A stretch of DNA of 62,747 nucleotides from Gracilaria caudata (GCA_030374735.1 JASCIV010000048.1:1-62747), one strand, 5' to 3'; positions 1 through 9,859 are shown, counted from the stretch's first letter. Numbers and translations: made by a program. The notes: generated by a model from the letters alone, not told the origin.

Positions 1-344
1 CCCCCCCCACAACCCGTGCTTGTAAAGGGTTGCTCGATGTCGTGCCGGATTTCTATGAAGTCGTATTCTAAGAATGGAAACATGATGAGCAATGTTTCCT
101 TGCTTGACTACAGTTACGGTCCTGATGTGGGCTTTTCCATCAAACGTTCTGAATTGACATTCCAACTCGCAGCACGAACTCCGAATTCATGGCGAACGTG
201 GTGACCAATCTGCTATAATACTGATCAAAAAGCAGGGTCTTGTGGTTTTAACAGATAAGAACAGCATCTGTGTGAGACGAAGTACTTACTCTCCGAAGTT
301 CATCCTTATATTCAAAGGAAGAGGGTCATCGCTGAACGCTGGAG
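1..344. other. Upstream flank, no gene recognised
   Basis: Begins with a run of eight C. No reading frame here resembles a known protein. The stretch presumably contains the promoter and 5' leader of the kinase gene that follows; no clear TATA box was identified. Confidence 0.3.
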
Positions 345-2084
345 ATGCCGGAATGGGCCCTTCTAACAAGTCGATATGATGGTAAACCAACAGGCGTTGA
401 AACGATGACATCCCGACGACATAGACCTCAGTCGCTGGCAGCACATTACGCTTCTCTCCCAAGTAACAAAGGACTCGCTAACTCAGATGAACACCTCAAA
501 TTGTTTCTCGGACAAACCCTGTTAGCTTCCGGGGAAGCGTACTTTAAGACTACGAGGTTCCAACGGGCAAAGCGATACTTCGCAGAACTACGAGGGTCAA
601 CAATCGTCGTTTTCCGAGCAGAAATTGAACAGCAGAACGAGCAGGCAACCATTCATGACGTGGTCTCTGTTTTTCCACTTCATCAGTACCATGTGTGTAT
701 TGAACAGAGGGACGATGGAAATGCTCGAGTGTGCTTAGGGCAAGATAAGGCTGTCGACAATGAGATTATGCATATTCGCATAAAACGAAATGAAGAGGAT
801 CTAGAGGCCTGGCGACACGGACTGACCGAAGTCGTAAGATACCCACTACCGAGCCTGTCTAACTTAAGAATTGAATCTATTATTGGGCGAGGCGGAGGCG
901 GAAAAGTATTCGTGGTCCAGTCGTCGCAGGATGCAAAGTTGTACGCTCTAAAGGTCATTGACAAGATTCATACTTTCAAAACTGCGAAGGCCTTTCGACA
1001 TGTGTCTTCAGAGAGGCTTATTATGGAAAAGGCTGGAAATCACCCTTTTCTCCTTCATTTGGAGTTTGCCTTCCAATCCGACGCCAGTTTGTTCATTGCT
1101 TCCCCATTCTGTTCTGGAGGAGACTTAGCGTCGTATATCAAACAGAAGGGGATTAAGAGCATACCTTTTGACGGGAGAGATTACGTTCAAGCCGCACATT
1201 CTGGTCGCTCGAAGCGATACCCAAGACTGACGGAGTCCCAAACGAGACATATTGCTTGCGAAATCATTCTCGGCCTGGAACATCTACATTCACGAGGCAT
1301 AGTCTATCGCGATCTAAAACCTGAGAACGTCCTCATAGATGAGACAGGTCATTTGAAAATCGGAGACTTTGGGTTGGCGAAGCAGTTGCTTGAAAATAGA
1401 AGTGAGACACGGACCTTGAGGACTGCTAGCATATGTGGAACGAGAAATTATCTTTCTCCGGAAATGTTAGCAGGTAAGCCATACTCATTTGAAGCAGATA
1501 TGTGGAGTTTCGGGGTTATGTTGTACAGAATCATTGTGGGTGCGTTTCCGTTTGATGCGCACCGAACACGAGACGTATTTCAACGCATCAGAAACGAGAA
1601 ACTTTATCTTCCAGTGTGGGTTTCAACGGAGGCACGAGAGCTACTTCGCGGATTGCTGCAGAAGGACCCACGAAAAAGATTAACTATTTGGAAAGCAAAA
1701 CGTCATTCGTTCTTCAAAAACATTGACTGGGACGTCGTGTTTAGCAAGAGAAATTCGCCAATTGTTTTGGACACTTGCACTGGAGATAGGCTGTCGGACC
1801 TCTTGGAGAATTTTGACCTCACAAAGCTTGAGGGCGTGAGCATCGGTGATTACCTGAGTGGACAAATTGACGAGAACTCGACGCACATTCCCCCACCCCA
1901 TAAACGAGACCCCAGAGGAATTATGATTGGATTTGAGTATGTGGACAAAGACAAATCACGAGTTAGTGACCACTCAGAGCTGTTAGTGAAACAGAGAAGT
2001 GGGGGGTTGTTCTCCAGAATTACGTCAATTGACTTCGACCAACTCACTTCTCCGAGATCTATATTTTCCAGTGGTAGCAAGTGA
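345..2084 (+). CDS. PH domain-AGC family serine/threonine protein kinase (Akt/PKB-like architecture)
   Basis: A 579-residue intronless frame. Residues about 60-163 look like a pleckstrin-homology domain, with alternating beta strands and a terminal helix holding the conserved tryptophan (LEAWRHGL). The kinase domain covers about 176-456: glycine loop GRGGGGKV at 181-188, ATP-binding lysine K203 in YALKV, helix-C glutamate probably E223, catalytic loop YRDLKPEN with D323 and N328, DFG at 341-343, activation segment SICGTRNYLSPE with S362/T366 near the usual AGC phosphosite, and SPE in place of APE. HSFFKNIDW (454-462) is a typical AGC end of domain. A basic insert of roughly 27 residues (268-296) separates lobes before helix E. 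All catalytic residues are present, so an active kinase is expected. PH-AGC fusions usually signal at phosphoinositide-containing membranes; that role is inferred. The first ATG was chosen, but Met21 is possible. The closest-subfamily call (Akt-like) is tentative because no canonical C-terminal hydrophobic motif was identified. Confidence 0.88.
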   Translation: MPEWALLTSRYDGKPTGVETMTSRRHRPQSLAAHYASLPSNKGLANSDEHLKLFLGQTLLASGEAYFKTTRFQRAKRYFAELRGSTIVVFRAEIEQQNEQATIHDVVSVFPLHQYHVCIEQRDDGNARVCLGQDKAVDNEIMHIRIKRNEEDLEAWRHGLTEVVRYPLPSLSNLRIESIIGRGGGGKVFVVQSSQDAKLYALKVIDKIHTFKTAKAFRHVSSERLIMEKAGNHPFLLHLEFAFQSDASLFIASPFCSGGDLASYIKQKGIKSIPFDGRDYVQAAHSGRSKRYPRLTESQTRHIACEIILGLEHLHSRGIVYRDLKPENVLIDETGHLKIGDFGLAKQLLENRSETRTLRTASICGTRNYLSPEMLAGKPYSFEADMWSFGVMLYRIIVGAFPFDAHRTRDVFQRIRNEKLYLPVWVSTEARELLRGLLQKDPRKRLTIWKAKRHSFFKNIDWDVVFSKRNSPIVLDTCTGDRLSDLLENFDLTKLEGVSIGDYLSGQIDENSTHIPPPHKRDPRGIMIGFEYVDKDKSRVSDHSELLVKQRSGGLFSRITSIDFDQLTSPRSIFSSGSK

Positions 2085-3834
2085 TAAGTCATCATCATTC
2101 ACAGCCACAGATATTATATCTGATGTTAGGCATCTCTGTGATTACTGAAATATTACAGAAAGGGAAATGGTTGTGTGGTTAGATGCTTGTGGCGGAGAGT
2201 GGCCGCAAAAACCTGTGAGTTAAATGTAAGTAGGAGGTATGAAGATAAAGAATGCCCAAACCCTTTTACCATGCCAATCACTAACCACGCACGCATCTAC
2301 GAAGGTATATATGAAGGTAACTTAACTGAAAGAGTCTAACCTCTTACGATGCTTTCGAAATGGAGTGGGCCAAACAGATTGTTCTTATTTGCCAGGAGGA
2401 CAGAGGACGGAGCTTCAGTAGCGAAAGGAATCGAGGTTAATATTTCCATTCTAATCAAGCATTGCGGGTCGCTTATGGGGACCACCAGTAAAATGCTGTG
2501 GCAGAAGTGGTAGTTCGCGAGTCTCAGTTGAGTACGAAGGTAACGCCCTAGATATCTCTGTCCTGTGTAGTGGATGGTGGCACAACATGATCTTGATCTT
2601 TATCAGGTGCTAATGCCAATGGAGAAAAACTTTATACAGGGATTATGCATGGAAACCGAGACTACCCAGTCGCATCGAGATCTCAAGTGCTCACTGGTAG
2701 TGTTCCGTTTCTCGGAATTGGCAGTCTTCGCTGCTGCAGTCAATGCAACGGCATGTGACGGTACGGCCTCAATCAGATGAGCTCTACTAAAAGGCCTCGC
2801 ATTCGCAAGGACGTGTAAAGCTCAGCAGATTGTTGAAATCTGTCATGTACATATATATATTCTTACTGCTTTTCTCGTTTCGGAGGGAAGACAAACTTCA
2901 GTCCCACTCTTGACCAGAAACATTCATGCTAGCACGTTAGAAGAAGATGAAGATCCACTCCGCGACTTTTCATCCACGAATTACGTAAACCGCATATAGT
3001 AGGTTTGTAGACTGATACTTGTGGCGCGGTAGCGAGATGCTGACCCCAATAAGAAGTCTGGAGTGCCGCACGTAACAGTTAATCAGCAGCTCACATGGTT
3101 TGAAGAGCCGGTTCTCGAGACCTCATCATGACAAGTCGTACGTCAAATGAACGCTTATTGCTACCACGAGCTTTGCGGACGGCATGCCCGCGTGGTTATC
3201 ATACTCAGTGCGGAAGTTGTACGGACTGCTTGTAACCAGAAGCCAAGGACGAATTTTCACTGGTGATGCTCCTTCCCAATGGGCAAAGCTGAGCAAGCGG
3301 AAAGAAGCGCTTTCGCAACGTCAGTTTGATGGCCCATCTCTTCGGTCTTGAGATTTTTTTTTAAGACACGTGGTTCTTATCACTGAGGAACCTAATTACC
3401 CCGGTAACTGTTTGTCATCAAACGAAAACCTTTTTTCTACCATTCAATGTCAGTGAACCACAACACAGGGGGTCGCTAAAAACCTGAGTCTTGTGATGAT
3501 AGTGCAGATTTCAAAGGAGCACGACACCCCGTACCCAGCTTGCGAACTTCCCATGTTAAGATCTCCGGAACACTGCGATAGCTCTCAGTAGGTTGAGCAG
3601 GAAACCAATATTTGAACCTGCGACTCACTGATAGTGTGTCTTCGCGCTGGGCAGAAGTGTACATCCTTGAAAACCATTCTAGTTACAGAACCCGCACAGA
3701 GCTTACCTATCTGCAGTGCTTCCCAATATACGCTTCAATCTTGCTTCCACCCAGTTCACACTGATCCACGCTTTGTCTTATCGCGCCTCTCGCTTCGCAG
3801 TGCAGAATCCTAACCGATTCTTTTACTTCATAAC
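2085..3834. other. 1.75-kb intergenic stretch without a recognised gene
   Basis: Only short frames with no family resemblance occur. There is a short TA dinucleotide run near 2850 and several T tracts. It must include the kinase terminator and the promoter of the next gene. A pyrimidine-rich run ending in CAG at 3799-3800 could be a splice acceptor for an upstream non-coding exon of the 3835 gene, but this is not proven. Confidence 0.35.
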
Positions 3835-4389
3835 ATGCAGAGAACAGACGTTGTCGTACAAGCGGAACATATCAAGATCCAAAGCTGGCCCCATGCTCGA
3901 CTTGACTGCCCATCTCTTTGGACCGGGTCTCGGAATCCGTGTGCTCAATGTTACTGTTATGTTTGTGACGTACCAGTGGTGAAGTGTGATGACGAGGTGA
4001 TGCATGCGACTGCAGACGGGCGTACCCCAGACTGGGCGCAGACCAAACGCCGTCGCCGGGCCTTGGCGCAAACTTGGTCGGATATTCCAGATCTTGTGAA
4101 TTTGATGGTCTCGTTCTCTGTCGATGAAAGCCAGTTGAAAGCTAAAGAAAGCTCACGCGCACCTCTTGATATTTCATCCCCCACATCTATCAGTCATGGC
4201 AACAAAACTTATACAACTGGAAAGTTAGTGAAGAAGTTGAACTTCGAAGACAGCAACATCGTTGGCGGAGATGCACAGAGTGACCGAGAAGCAACTAGAA
4301 AAGTTACAGGGATTGAAGACTCATTGCTCGACAGTTTCCGAAGGGTAAAGATTGAACAGGGGAACGATGAAGCAGAAGAGATCGAGTGA
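3835..4389 (+). CDS. Small CYCYVCD-motif putative zinc-binding protein (resembles plant RPM1-interacting-protein-13-like proteins)
   Basis: 184 residues. An in-frame stop at 3811 supports the ATG at 3835. The N-terminal 75 residues carry a cysteine cluster: PHARLDC (C25), then CAQCYCYVCDVPVVKC with C36, C39, C41, C44 and C51, then HATADG (H57) and a basic DWAQTKRRRRA stretch. The order PH-x-R-x-x-C, CYCYVCD, HATD and W-x-x-x-K/R matches my recollection of an uncharacterised plant domain found in RIN13-like proteins. The cysteine/histidine pattern suggests zinc binding; the function is unknown. The C-terminal half is acidic, low in hydrophobic residues and probably disordered. It lies tail to tail with the minus-strand gene at 4696-5871, 306 bases apart. 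It could be missing a short upstream exon. Confidence 0.68.
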   Translation: MQRTDVVVQAEHIKIQSWPHARLDCPSLWTGSRNPCAQCYCYVCDVPVVKCDDEVMHATADGRTPDWAQTKRRRRALAQTWSDIPDLVNLMVSFSVDESQLKAKESSRAPLDISSPTSISHGNKTYTTGKLVKKLNFEDSNIVGGDAQSDREATRKVTGIEDSLLDSFRRVKIEQGNDEAEEIE

Positions 4390-4695
4390 ACCTCAGAAAC
4401 GTTCTCCACTTATGAACGAGAGGCTCTTCCAGTCATGAATGGTATGGTCGAGGAAGAACAACAGGAGTCCTGCGTCTTGGCCTCATAACCATTTTCTTAA
4501 CTTCCGTTCGCGATTGTTAGGCGAGGTAGAGAGAACATGGTTCTGCAGATTTAGTTGCGGCAGTCAGTATTTGGCTGCAGTTGTTAGAAAGTGAGTGTGT
4601 AACGTAGACAAGGCACGCAAGTACTTCTTAAGGAGGCTTTCACAGAAGAATTCAGAGCGCCTTAGTAAATGAGCATATAGACAGCGAAACACATG

Positions 4696-5871
4696 TCACC
4701 TCCTACCGTCTTTGTGCATTTCTACCAGCGCAGTTGCATCGTGTGTTTCCAAAGATTTGAGTTGTTTGACCCTGCATCTCGCATTCAGCAAGTCTCTACA
4801 ATGTTCCTCAGAGAAACCCTTGAATATACGCTCCCACTCGTTGTCGCGATACAGAGCGACAGCAAACGCTGCGATATCCGTCAGGGGCTTTCCTATCATT
4901 TCGAAGCGCAAAGCCTGTTGCACAAGCTGCTCTCGAAGCGTGGTTGCTTTATGCAAGACCGTCGTCAAACGCGAGATTGCAGCTGAACGGCGCTTCTTCT
5001 CCCGTTCTGCAGACAAATATGTGGCATGCTGCAATACTCGCCTGCACAGGAAGGTCCACGAAGTAGCAAGACGTTCCCTGACGTAGGTCTGCAAGGCTAC
5101 AAATCCATGCGACGGGCCTCGAGCGCGTGGGATGGTCTTCTCCAGAACGCGGGAAGAAGCGGAATTGGACAGAGAACACAACGAGGCGGCTACTGGAACG
5201 GACTCCGATGGGCCGCGCACTAGAATGTTGTAGGATTTCAAGATTTCAACCACGTGAGGGTATAAGGACGTGCGCACCAACACACCGCCAAGCAAATATG
5301 CATACACGCAACCATCTGAGGCGCGCACTACATGGGCATCTACTATTACAGGACGCGAGCGACGGGGTGGGGGAATCGGCAGTTGGAGTTTCGGAGGATC
5401 CGGCATTTCGACAGAAGACAACCATCTTTGAAGGGCCTTTTGCTCGTCGCGCAACGAACGACACAGCATGTTGATGTAGCATAGTTTGACATAGCACGCG
5501 ATGCGCGGCAGGACGTTCCCAGCACTGTCTCGGATGGCTGCAAGCGTCTCCTCATTTGGGCGCGAAACGTACGCGGGGAGAGGCGGGTAGAAGGTGGGAG
5601 CCTCGGCAGGGGTAACATCAGCATGGAGCGGCTCGAGACGCAGACGGAGCAGACGCCAGAGGGCGTCGACGAGCATGGTTGCCCAGCCGCATTTCAGATG
5701 CGGGACGAACAGCGTGTAGCGGGTGTAGGGAAGGAGGTGAGACGAGGGGTGGCACGCCTTGGGACGGAAAACGGCGGACTGCGTGAGCACTTGGGTCTTG
5801 GAAGAGTACTGCGAGAGACTATGTAGCTGGTCGTCCAGCTCGGTGTCGAACAGGCCGTCGAGCAGCAGCAT
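4696..5871 (-). CDS. Unrecognised 391-residue protein
   Basis: Long intronless frame read from the ATG at 5871; the frame is open five codons further but without an ATG. I do not recognise the family. The sequence looks like a folded protein with alternating hydrophobic and charged segments. A proline-rich stretch (about 157-172, PDPPKLQLPIPPPRRSRP) separates an N-terminal helical part from a central segment beginning IVDAHVVRASDGCVYAYLLGG. The C-terminal third is basic and strongly helical (SAEREKKRRSAAISR near 287-301). No signal peptide or membrane helix was seen. It is divergent from the [2Fe-2S] gene at 6319 and convergent with the CYCYVCD gene. The length, absence of internal stops and GC-rich codon use like its neighbours argue for a real host gene. 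Confidence 0.7.
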   Translation of the reverse strand: MLLLDGLFDTELDDQLHSLSQYSSKTQVLTQSAVFRPKACHPSSHLLPYTRYTLFVPHLKCGWATMLVDALWRLLRLRLEPLHADVTPAEAPTFYPPLPAYVSRPNEETLAAIRDSAGNVLPRIACYVKLCYINMLCRSLRDEQKALQRWLSSVEMPDPPKLQLPIPPPRRSRPVIVDAHVVRASDGCVYAYLLGGVLVRTSLYPHVVEILKSYNILVRGPSESVPVAASLCSLSNSASSRVLEKTIPRARGPSHGFVALQTYVRERLATSWTFLCRRVLQHATYLSAEREKKRRSAAISRLTTVLHKATTLREQLVQQALRFEMIGKPLTDIAAFAVALYRDNEWERIFKGFSEEHCRDLLNARCRVKQLKSLETHDATALVEMHKDGRR

Positions 5872-6318
5872 GGGTCGGCGACGCAATGGCGGCTTTGATG
5901 GCGCGGGGAGGAGCGGGAGTAAGCGAAACGGGGTGGAGGGGAGGGGCGAGAGGGGAGGGGGTTATGGAGGAGGAGGGTGGGCGAACGTTGACGAAGTTAG
6001 CGGGTGAAGGTACCTTCGTAGCACGCGGCGGCACGCATGGGCGGAAGAAGATGCGTGGCAAGGTGCCGATTTGCGGGTGGCTCCGTCATCACGCGAATGG
6101 CAACGGGCGACGCTCACAGCTCACGTAACCCAGCAACGCCTTCAGAGACAACGCAGCTGCGACGCGCAGTGCACAATGTGCGTGCCGCGCTGCAGCGATG
6201 CGCATCAAAAATGTAACGAAAACTCGCACTTCGCGACGCTTCCCTTCTCCGATAGCTCCGCTGCGCGTCCTCTGTCCCACTTCGGTTTCTTTTGCGTCGA
6301 TCTCGCGCTCCATTCCCC
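5872..6318. promoter_or_regulatory. Shared divergent intergenic region with G-rich tract
   Basis: 447 bases separate the start codons of two divergent genes, so this should contain both promoters. On the plus strand positions 5930-5961 hold five G-runs of four or five bases separated by 1-5-base spacers, an arrangement able to form a G-quadruplex. The tract is C-rich on the coding strand of the 391-residue gene and lies about 60-90 bases upstream of its ATG. No clear TATA box was found for either direction. Confidence 0.45.
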
Positions 6319-6945
6319 ATGTCACGTTCTGTAGCCACAGGGGCTGACGTGGCCTTCGCGCCTACCCAAACGCTGCTGCTCTCAGCTCGAGCGCGCTCCT
6401 CAGCAGCGCTCGCGCTGCCACCACGCCAACGCCTCCGTGGCACCCGCTTTACCGCCCCGCCACATGCCTCCGTTTCCCTTGACAAGGAAGCCGCTGTGAG
6501 GGCAGCTAAGAGGGTGTACAAAGCCGCGAAGGCCGAGTACAAGGCTCGGAAGGCCGAGTACAAGGCGCTAAAAGTGGAGCTCGAAACGCTGCAGGAGCCA
6601 GTCCCTGAAGACGAGCGCAGGCCTCCAGTCGTCGCCAATCCCGTCGCTGCGAATCCTGTCGCAGTCGATGCCGCTGCTGTCTGCGAAGGGAAGGCTTGCT
6701 GCAGAATGGGTGCTGATGCAGTCGCCATGCTACTCGGCAAGCAGACACTTCGCGTTCCGTGCATGAAAAAGTGTGGCGGTGCTGGACCCTCTGTTAGATT
6801 TGGCAACAATGTGGTGAAGGTAGACCTGAAAAAAGCAATCACAGACGCAATTCCAGTGGACGCAAAAGAGGAAGGTCCCCCGAAATCTCCATCGCCTAGC
6901 ATCCAAACCAACGGCGTGCTGGAATTGCTTGGTGAGAGATGCTAG
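6319..6945 (+). CDS. Probable plastid-targeted thioredoxin-like [2Fe-2S] protein with coiled-coil segment
   Basis: 208 residues from the ATG at 6319; the open frame extends upstream only by non-ATG codons. Residues 1-50 are rich in Ser, Ala, Arg and Thr and almost lack acidic residues, like an organellar transit peptide. Residues 57-91 contain repeated KAEYKA-type units predicted to form a coiled coil. A Pro/Ala linker (94-118) leads to the domain at 119-177: VCEGKACCRMG, then VPCMKKCGGAGPSVRF. Cysteines 122/127 (C-x4-C) and 148/152 (C-x3-C) followed by GPSV match the ligand spacing of thioredoxin-like [2Fe-2S] ferredoxins. An iron-sulfur electron-transfer or regulatory role in the plastid is likely but inferred. 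C128 is an extra cysteine. The tail (182-208) is Pro/Ser-rich and ends in Cys. Confidence 0.75.
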   Translation: MSRSVATGADVAFAPTQTLLLSARARSSAALALPPRQRLRGTRFTAPPHASVSLDKEAAVRAAKRVYKAAKAEYKARKAEYKALKVELETLQEPVPEDERRPPVVANPVAANPVAVDAAAVCEGKACCRMGADAVAMLLGKQTLRVPCMKKCGGAGPSVRFGNNVVKVDLKKAITDAIPVDAKEEGPPKSPSPSIQTNGVLELLGERC

Positions 6946-8334
6946 TACAATATACTGTGATGCACAGCACGAACTCATCTCTCCATCCGTCACATTCAAG
7001 GGATTCTGCAGTTCGCTCGGTCCGGGACTGCTGCACAGACCTGTATCTACAGACCTTCCCAGTATTCTTTTTCTGCCTTTGCTTCGTCTTCTGTCGTTGT
7101 TCTGCATTGTGCAATTGTCTAATTCCCATGCGCCTTTTGCTCTACACTGTGTAGTCTGCAGTGGTAAAGGCATTCAGAAAGTTCAGAACAACCATTGTGA
7201 AGCGGCCGTTTTGCTTCTTGCAAACAGTCACAATGTACGTTAAGTACGGATTGTATCGAACCAACCAAAACCTCTGCATCTTAATGACACATTAACGCGT
7301 ACACTGTAGCTTCAGTGATGTTTGATGTTTGCATTTGTCATTCGCATGTAATTGCACTCTTCAAGCGGCTTCTGCTTGCAGCCCAACAAAAGCGTGTGTA
7401 TATCATCTCCACGACTAAATCAATGCTCAAGCATCATACCTGCCGCAAGGTGGGTGGATATATTCCGTCACCTTTTATCCTTGTCCCAGAACTATTACGC
7501 ACGAAACTGATGGCGAGGCAAATTAAGTTTTGACAGTGACACAGATATGAAATGAGGTTCGCTTTCCTATACATCTATAGTATAATCTCATTGCAATCTT
7601 GTGCTCATACCGATGGTATCCCTCTTACTCTCCTCTGGACGATATCCCCGTTCGAGAGATTTGCGCATGGACCGTTTTAAAAATAACATGCGGTGAATGG
7701 GTTCAAATGCTCGTCTCGCTCAGGAGTTGTTTCTGTATCAAATTGTCTCGGCACTGCCAAGCGGTTTCCAAGGACGGTCAACTTGTCTCCTTACCAATGT
7801 ACACTGGATTGTGTTGTCATCGAGAAGCTGTACAGGTCGATCTCTTCTTAGAAACTGAGACACAAAAGCCGTAAAGAATTGTGAAAACGGATCTTTTCCG
7901 GATCAACATCATCACCACTACTACAGTTGTTCATTCCAGCGGACCAAGAATCCCGCCCATTGGGCACGGATTGTTCAGGAGACAACTGGTGCATGGCACG
8001 TCCACAGAAGCAGAACATCCTGGGAAGACATTCAAAATCCCCTTCATCAAATTTTTAACCCTTGGTAGACAGTTCTGTACCAGAAACGAAACTTGGGCCC
8101 ACAGTTTCCTGTGTCGTTGATACTCACCTTCCATGATAGTACAATATTATGAAGCTTGCAACTACAAGAGAGCATTTGCCGTAGAGCTGAACAAACTTTG
8201 CCGTCTGCGCAACCGTCTCCCAACTGCAGTGTCTTTTACATCTCTATTTGTTCCGGATATGTCGTGAACCGATATCCTTTCACCTTAAACAAACAATCTT
8301 CACCTATGTTATTGTAAAAAATACTACTGTTCAA
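6946..8334. other. Intergenic stretch without a recognised gene
   Basis: Short frames only, none resembling a known family. This marks the change from the compact host-gene block to repeat-rich sequence. The 3' end of the [2Fe-2S] transcript must lie here. Confidence 0.35.
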
Positions 8335-8690
8335 TCCAGGAACGTTTGTGCACGAAAACCAAAGCAAAGGCAAGCAACAGGGCAGGAGCGACAGGACTTG
8401 ATAATCTTCCACAAGTCTGTGCTGCCTTTATTTTGCTCTTTGTTGTCTTTCTCAAACTCCACGCACGGCGGCTCTGGTGATCTCCGCTCCCCAGCCATCC
8501 AAACTCAAGGCCTTTCGCTAGAGTTCATATGTTTTTAGTCGCTTTCCGTTGCCCAAAGAAACCGACGACGACTTTCGATATGTAACTAATATCGTAATAA
8601 TGTGGCTCGGATACGTCATCTGTTAACGACGAAGTTTAAATACGTGACGAACGGCCTGAACTATATAGGCCTGAAGTTGACTCTACAGTG
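8335..8690 (-). repeat. Dispersed LTR-like repeat, copy 1
   Basis: Aligns almost end to end, in the same orientation, with 23577-23937; the two share long identical blocks such as TAACTAATATCGTAATAATG-like and CTCCGCTCCCCAGCC. The reverse strand carries an AATAAA about 75-100 bases before the repeat end, as an LTR R region would, so minus is given as the sense strand. The second copy directly precedes gag of the retrotransposon at 17-24 kb, which suggests this is an LTR or LTR fragment of that family. No flanking target duplication was identified. Confidence 0.65.
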
Positions 8691-9240
8691 CTTCATAAAC
8701 GTGAACATCATCAGAACGGGAACTGAGTCCCGTGGTGTAGTAGCAGCGAGCTACAACCAGAATGGTGTTCGGTGGTCGCTTGGTTATAGAACACGCGAAG
8801 GGCTCAACCTGGAAGGTGTAAAAGGGACATGTGAAAGGAGTGACAAGTACCAATCACGGTGAGGTGCGAGATAGCCAGCTGGCTTACTTGTACCACTTGG
8901 TAGGTGTGGTGGCAGGCGCACGGCAAGCTAGTAAAACCTGAGAGGTACTGGTTATTGCAGAAGGCCAACTGTAGAAACCTAAGGGTGAAGTACTTGACCA
9001 GGAGGTACTTAAGTTTATTATCAAGGAGGTGGCGACGCTTTCGAGCTGACCTATATGAGCTGAGCGTCGCCCTCCCCTTGCCCACGTGGCCATCTGGAGG
9101 TGCACGGGGAGGTTCAACTCATTAACTAAAATACTATAAAATTAACTACCGGATATTAAACTAAGATTAGTAGTAAAGTACCAACTTGGTCCCACCGGCA
9201 GAGATCCACCAACAAGGACACTAGGAGAGCCAACTATTTT
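8691..9240. other. Non-coding stretch with a 9-base perfect stem hairpin
   Basis: No gene recognised. GGCGACGCT at 9031-9039 is exactly complementary to AGCGTCGCC at 9063-9071, with a 23-base loop that itself contains two AGCT palindromes. The surrounding sequence has iterated GTACTT motifs. Purpose unknown. Confidence 0.4.
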
Positions 9241-9859
9241 ACAGACCCCCTCCTAGACGCAAGCACGCCCCGTGGCTGCTCTGGTTAGACCGTTTCGGCA
9301 CACCACGGCGCATGGCGAACGGCAATCACCGCATCGGTTGACGTGGCCGCGCTCCGTGGCGCTTCGGTATTGCACTGAGCTCCGCGGCCGATCACCGAAC
9401 GGGTCGAAGCAGAGCTCGCCCACTTACCACAGTGGTGTCTGGCATTCTCGGCCGTCTCCCTCATCTCTTCGTGGCTCCACGTCCGTTTCATCCCACCATC
9501 TTGGTTCGCGCTCCTTGGCGGGTAGACGGGCCTGACATCGCTCCTTGTTCGGTGTCCGTCTTCCTTCGACCACCTCTTGGGTATTTCGTCTTTGTATTGT
9601 GTTCTCGTGAGCGTGCGCCGTGTTCTCGTGAGCGTGCGCCGTCTTCCCCGTCGTGGTGTTCTGCTGGTCTTCCGTCCCTTGCGAAGCGCGGCACCGTATC
9701 GGTTCGATTGCAATGGCCGAGAATTCCCCGCCGTTCGGTCGTTCCTCTGACCTTCCATCGCTTGGTGCTTCCCTTTAGGCTTGCGAATCGCCCGTCCGGA
9801 GCGTCGCGGAGCGTGCACAGATCCGGTTTGTGCCCGCCGTGGGCGCGGACGCCTGTTCG
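9241..9859. other. GC-rich island with a 21-base tandem duplication
   Basis: This stretch is visibly richer in G+C than its flanks, and several frames are open through it on both strands, which is a composition effect. A 21-base unit starting GTTCTCGTGAGCG is repeated twice in tandem at 9601-9642. On the minus strand one frame encodes an Arg-rich sequence including RRTLTRTRRTLTRTQ. I cannot say whether any frame is translated. Confidence 0.4.

Noticed and set aside
1..60. TGTAAAGGGT block at the window start as another copy of the 909-base family
   Set aside because: Only about ten bases match the block near 18530; the surrounding sequence does not align.
5623..6128. Plus-strand open frames opposite the 391-residue gene and its promoter
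   Set aside because: They are short and G-rich and lie antisense to a much longer coherent frame.
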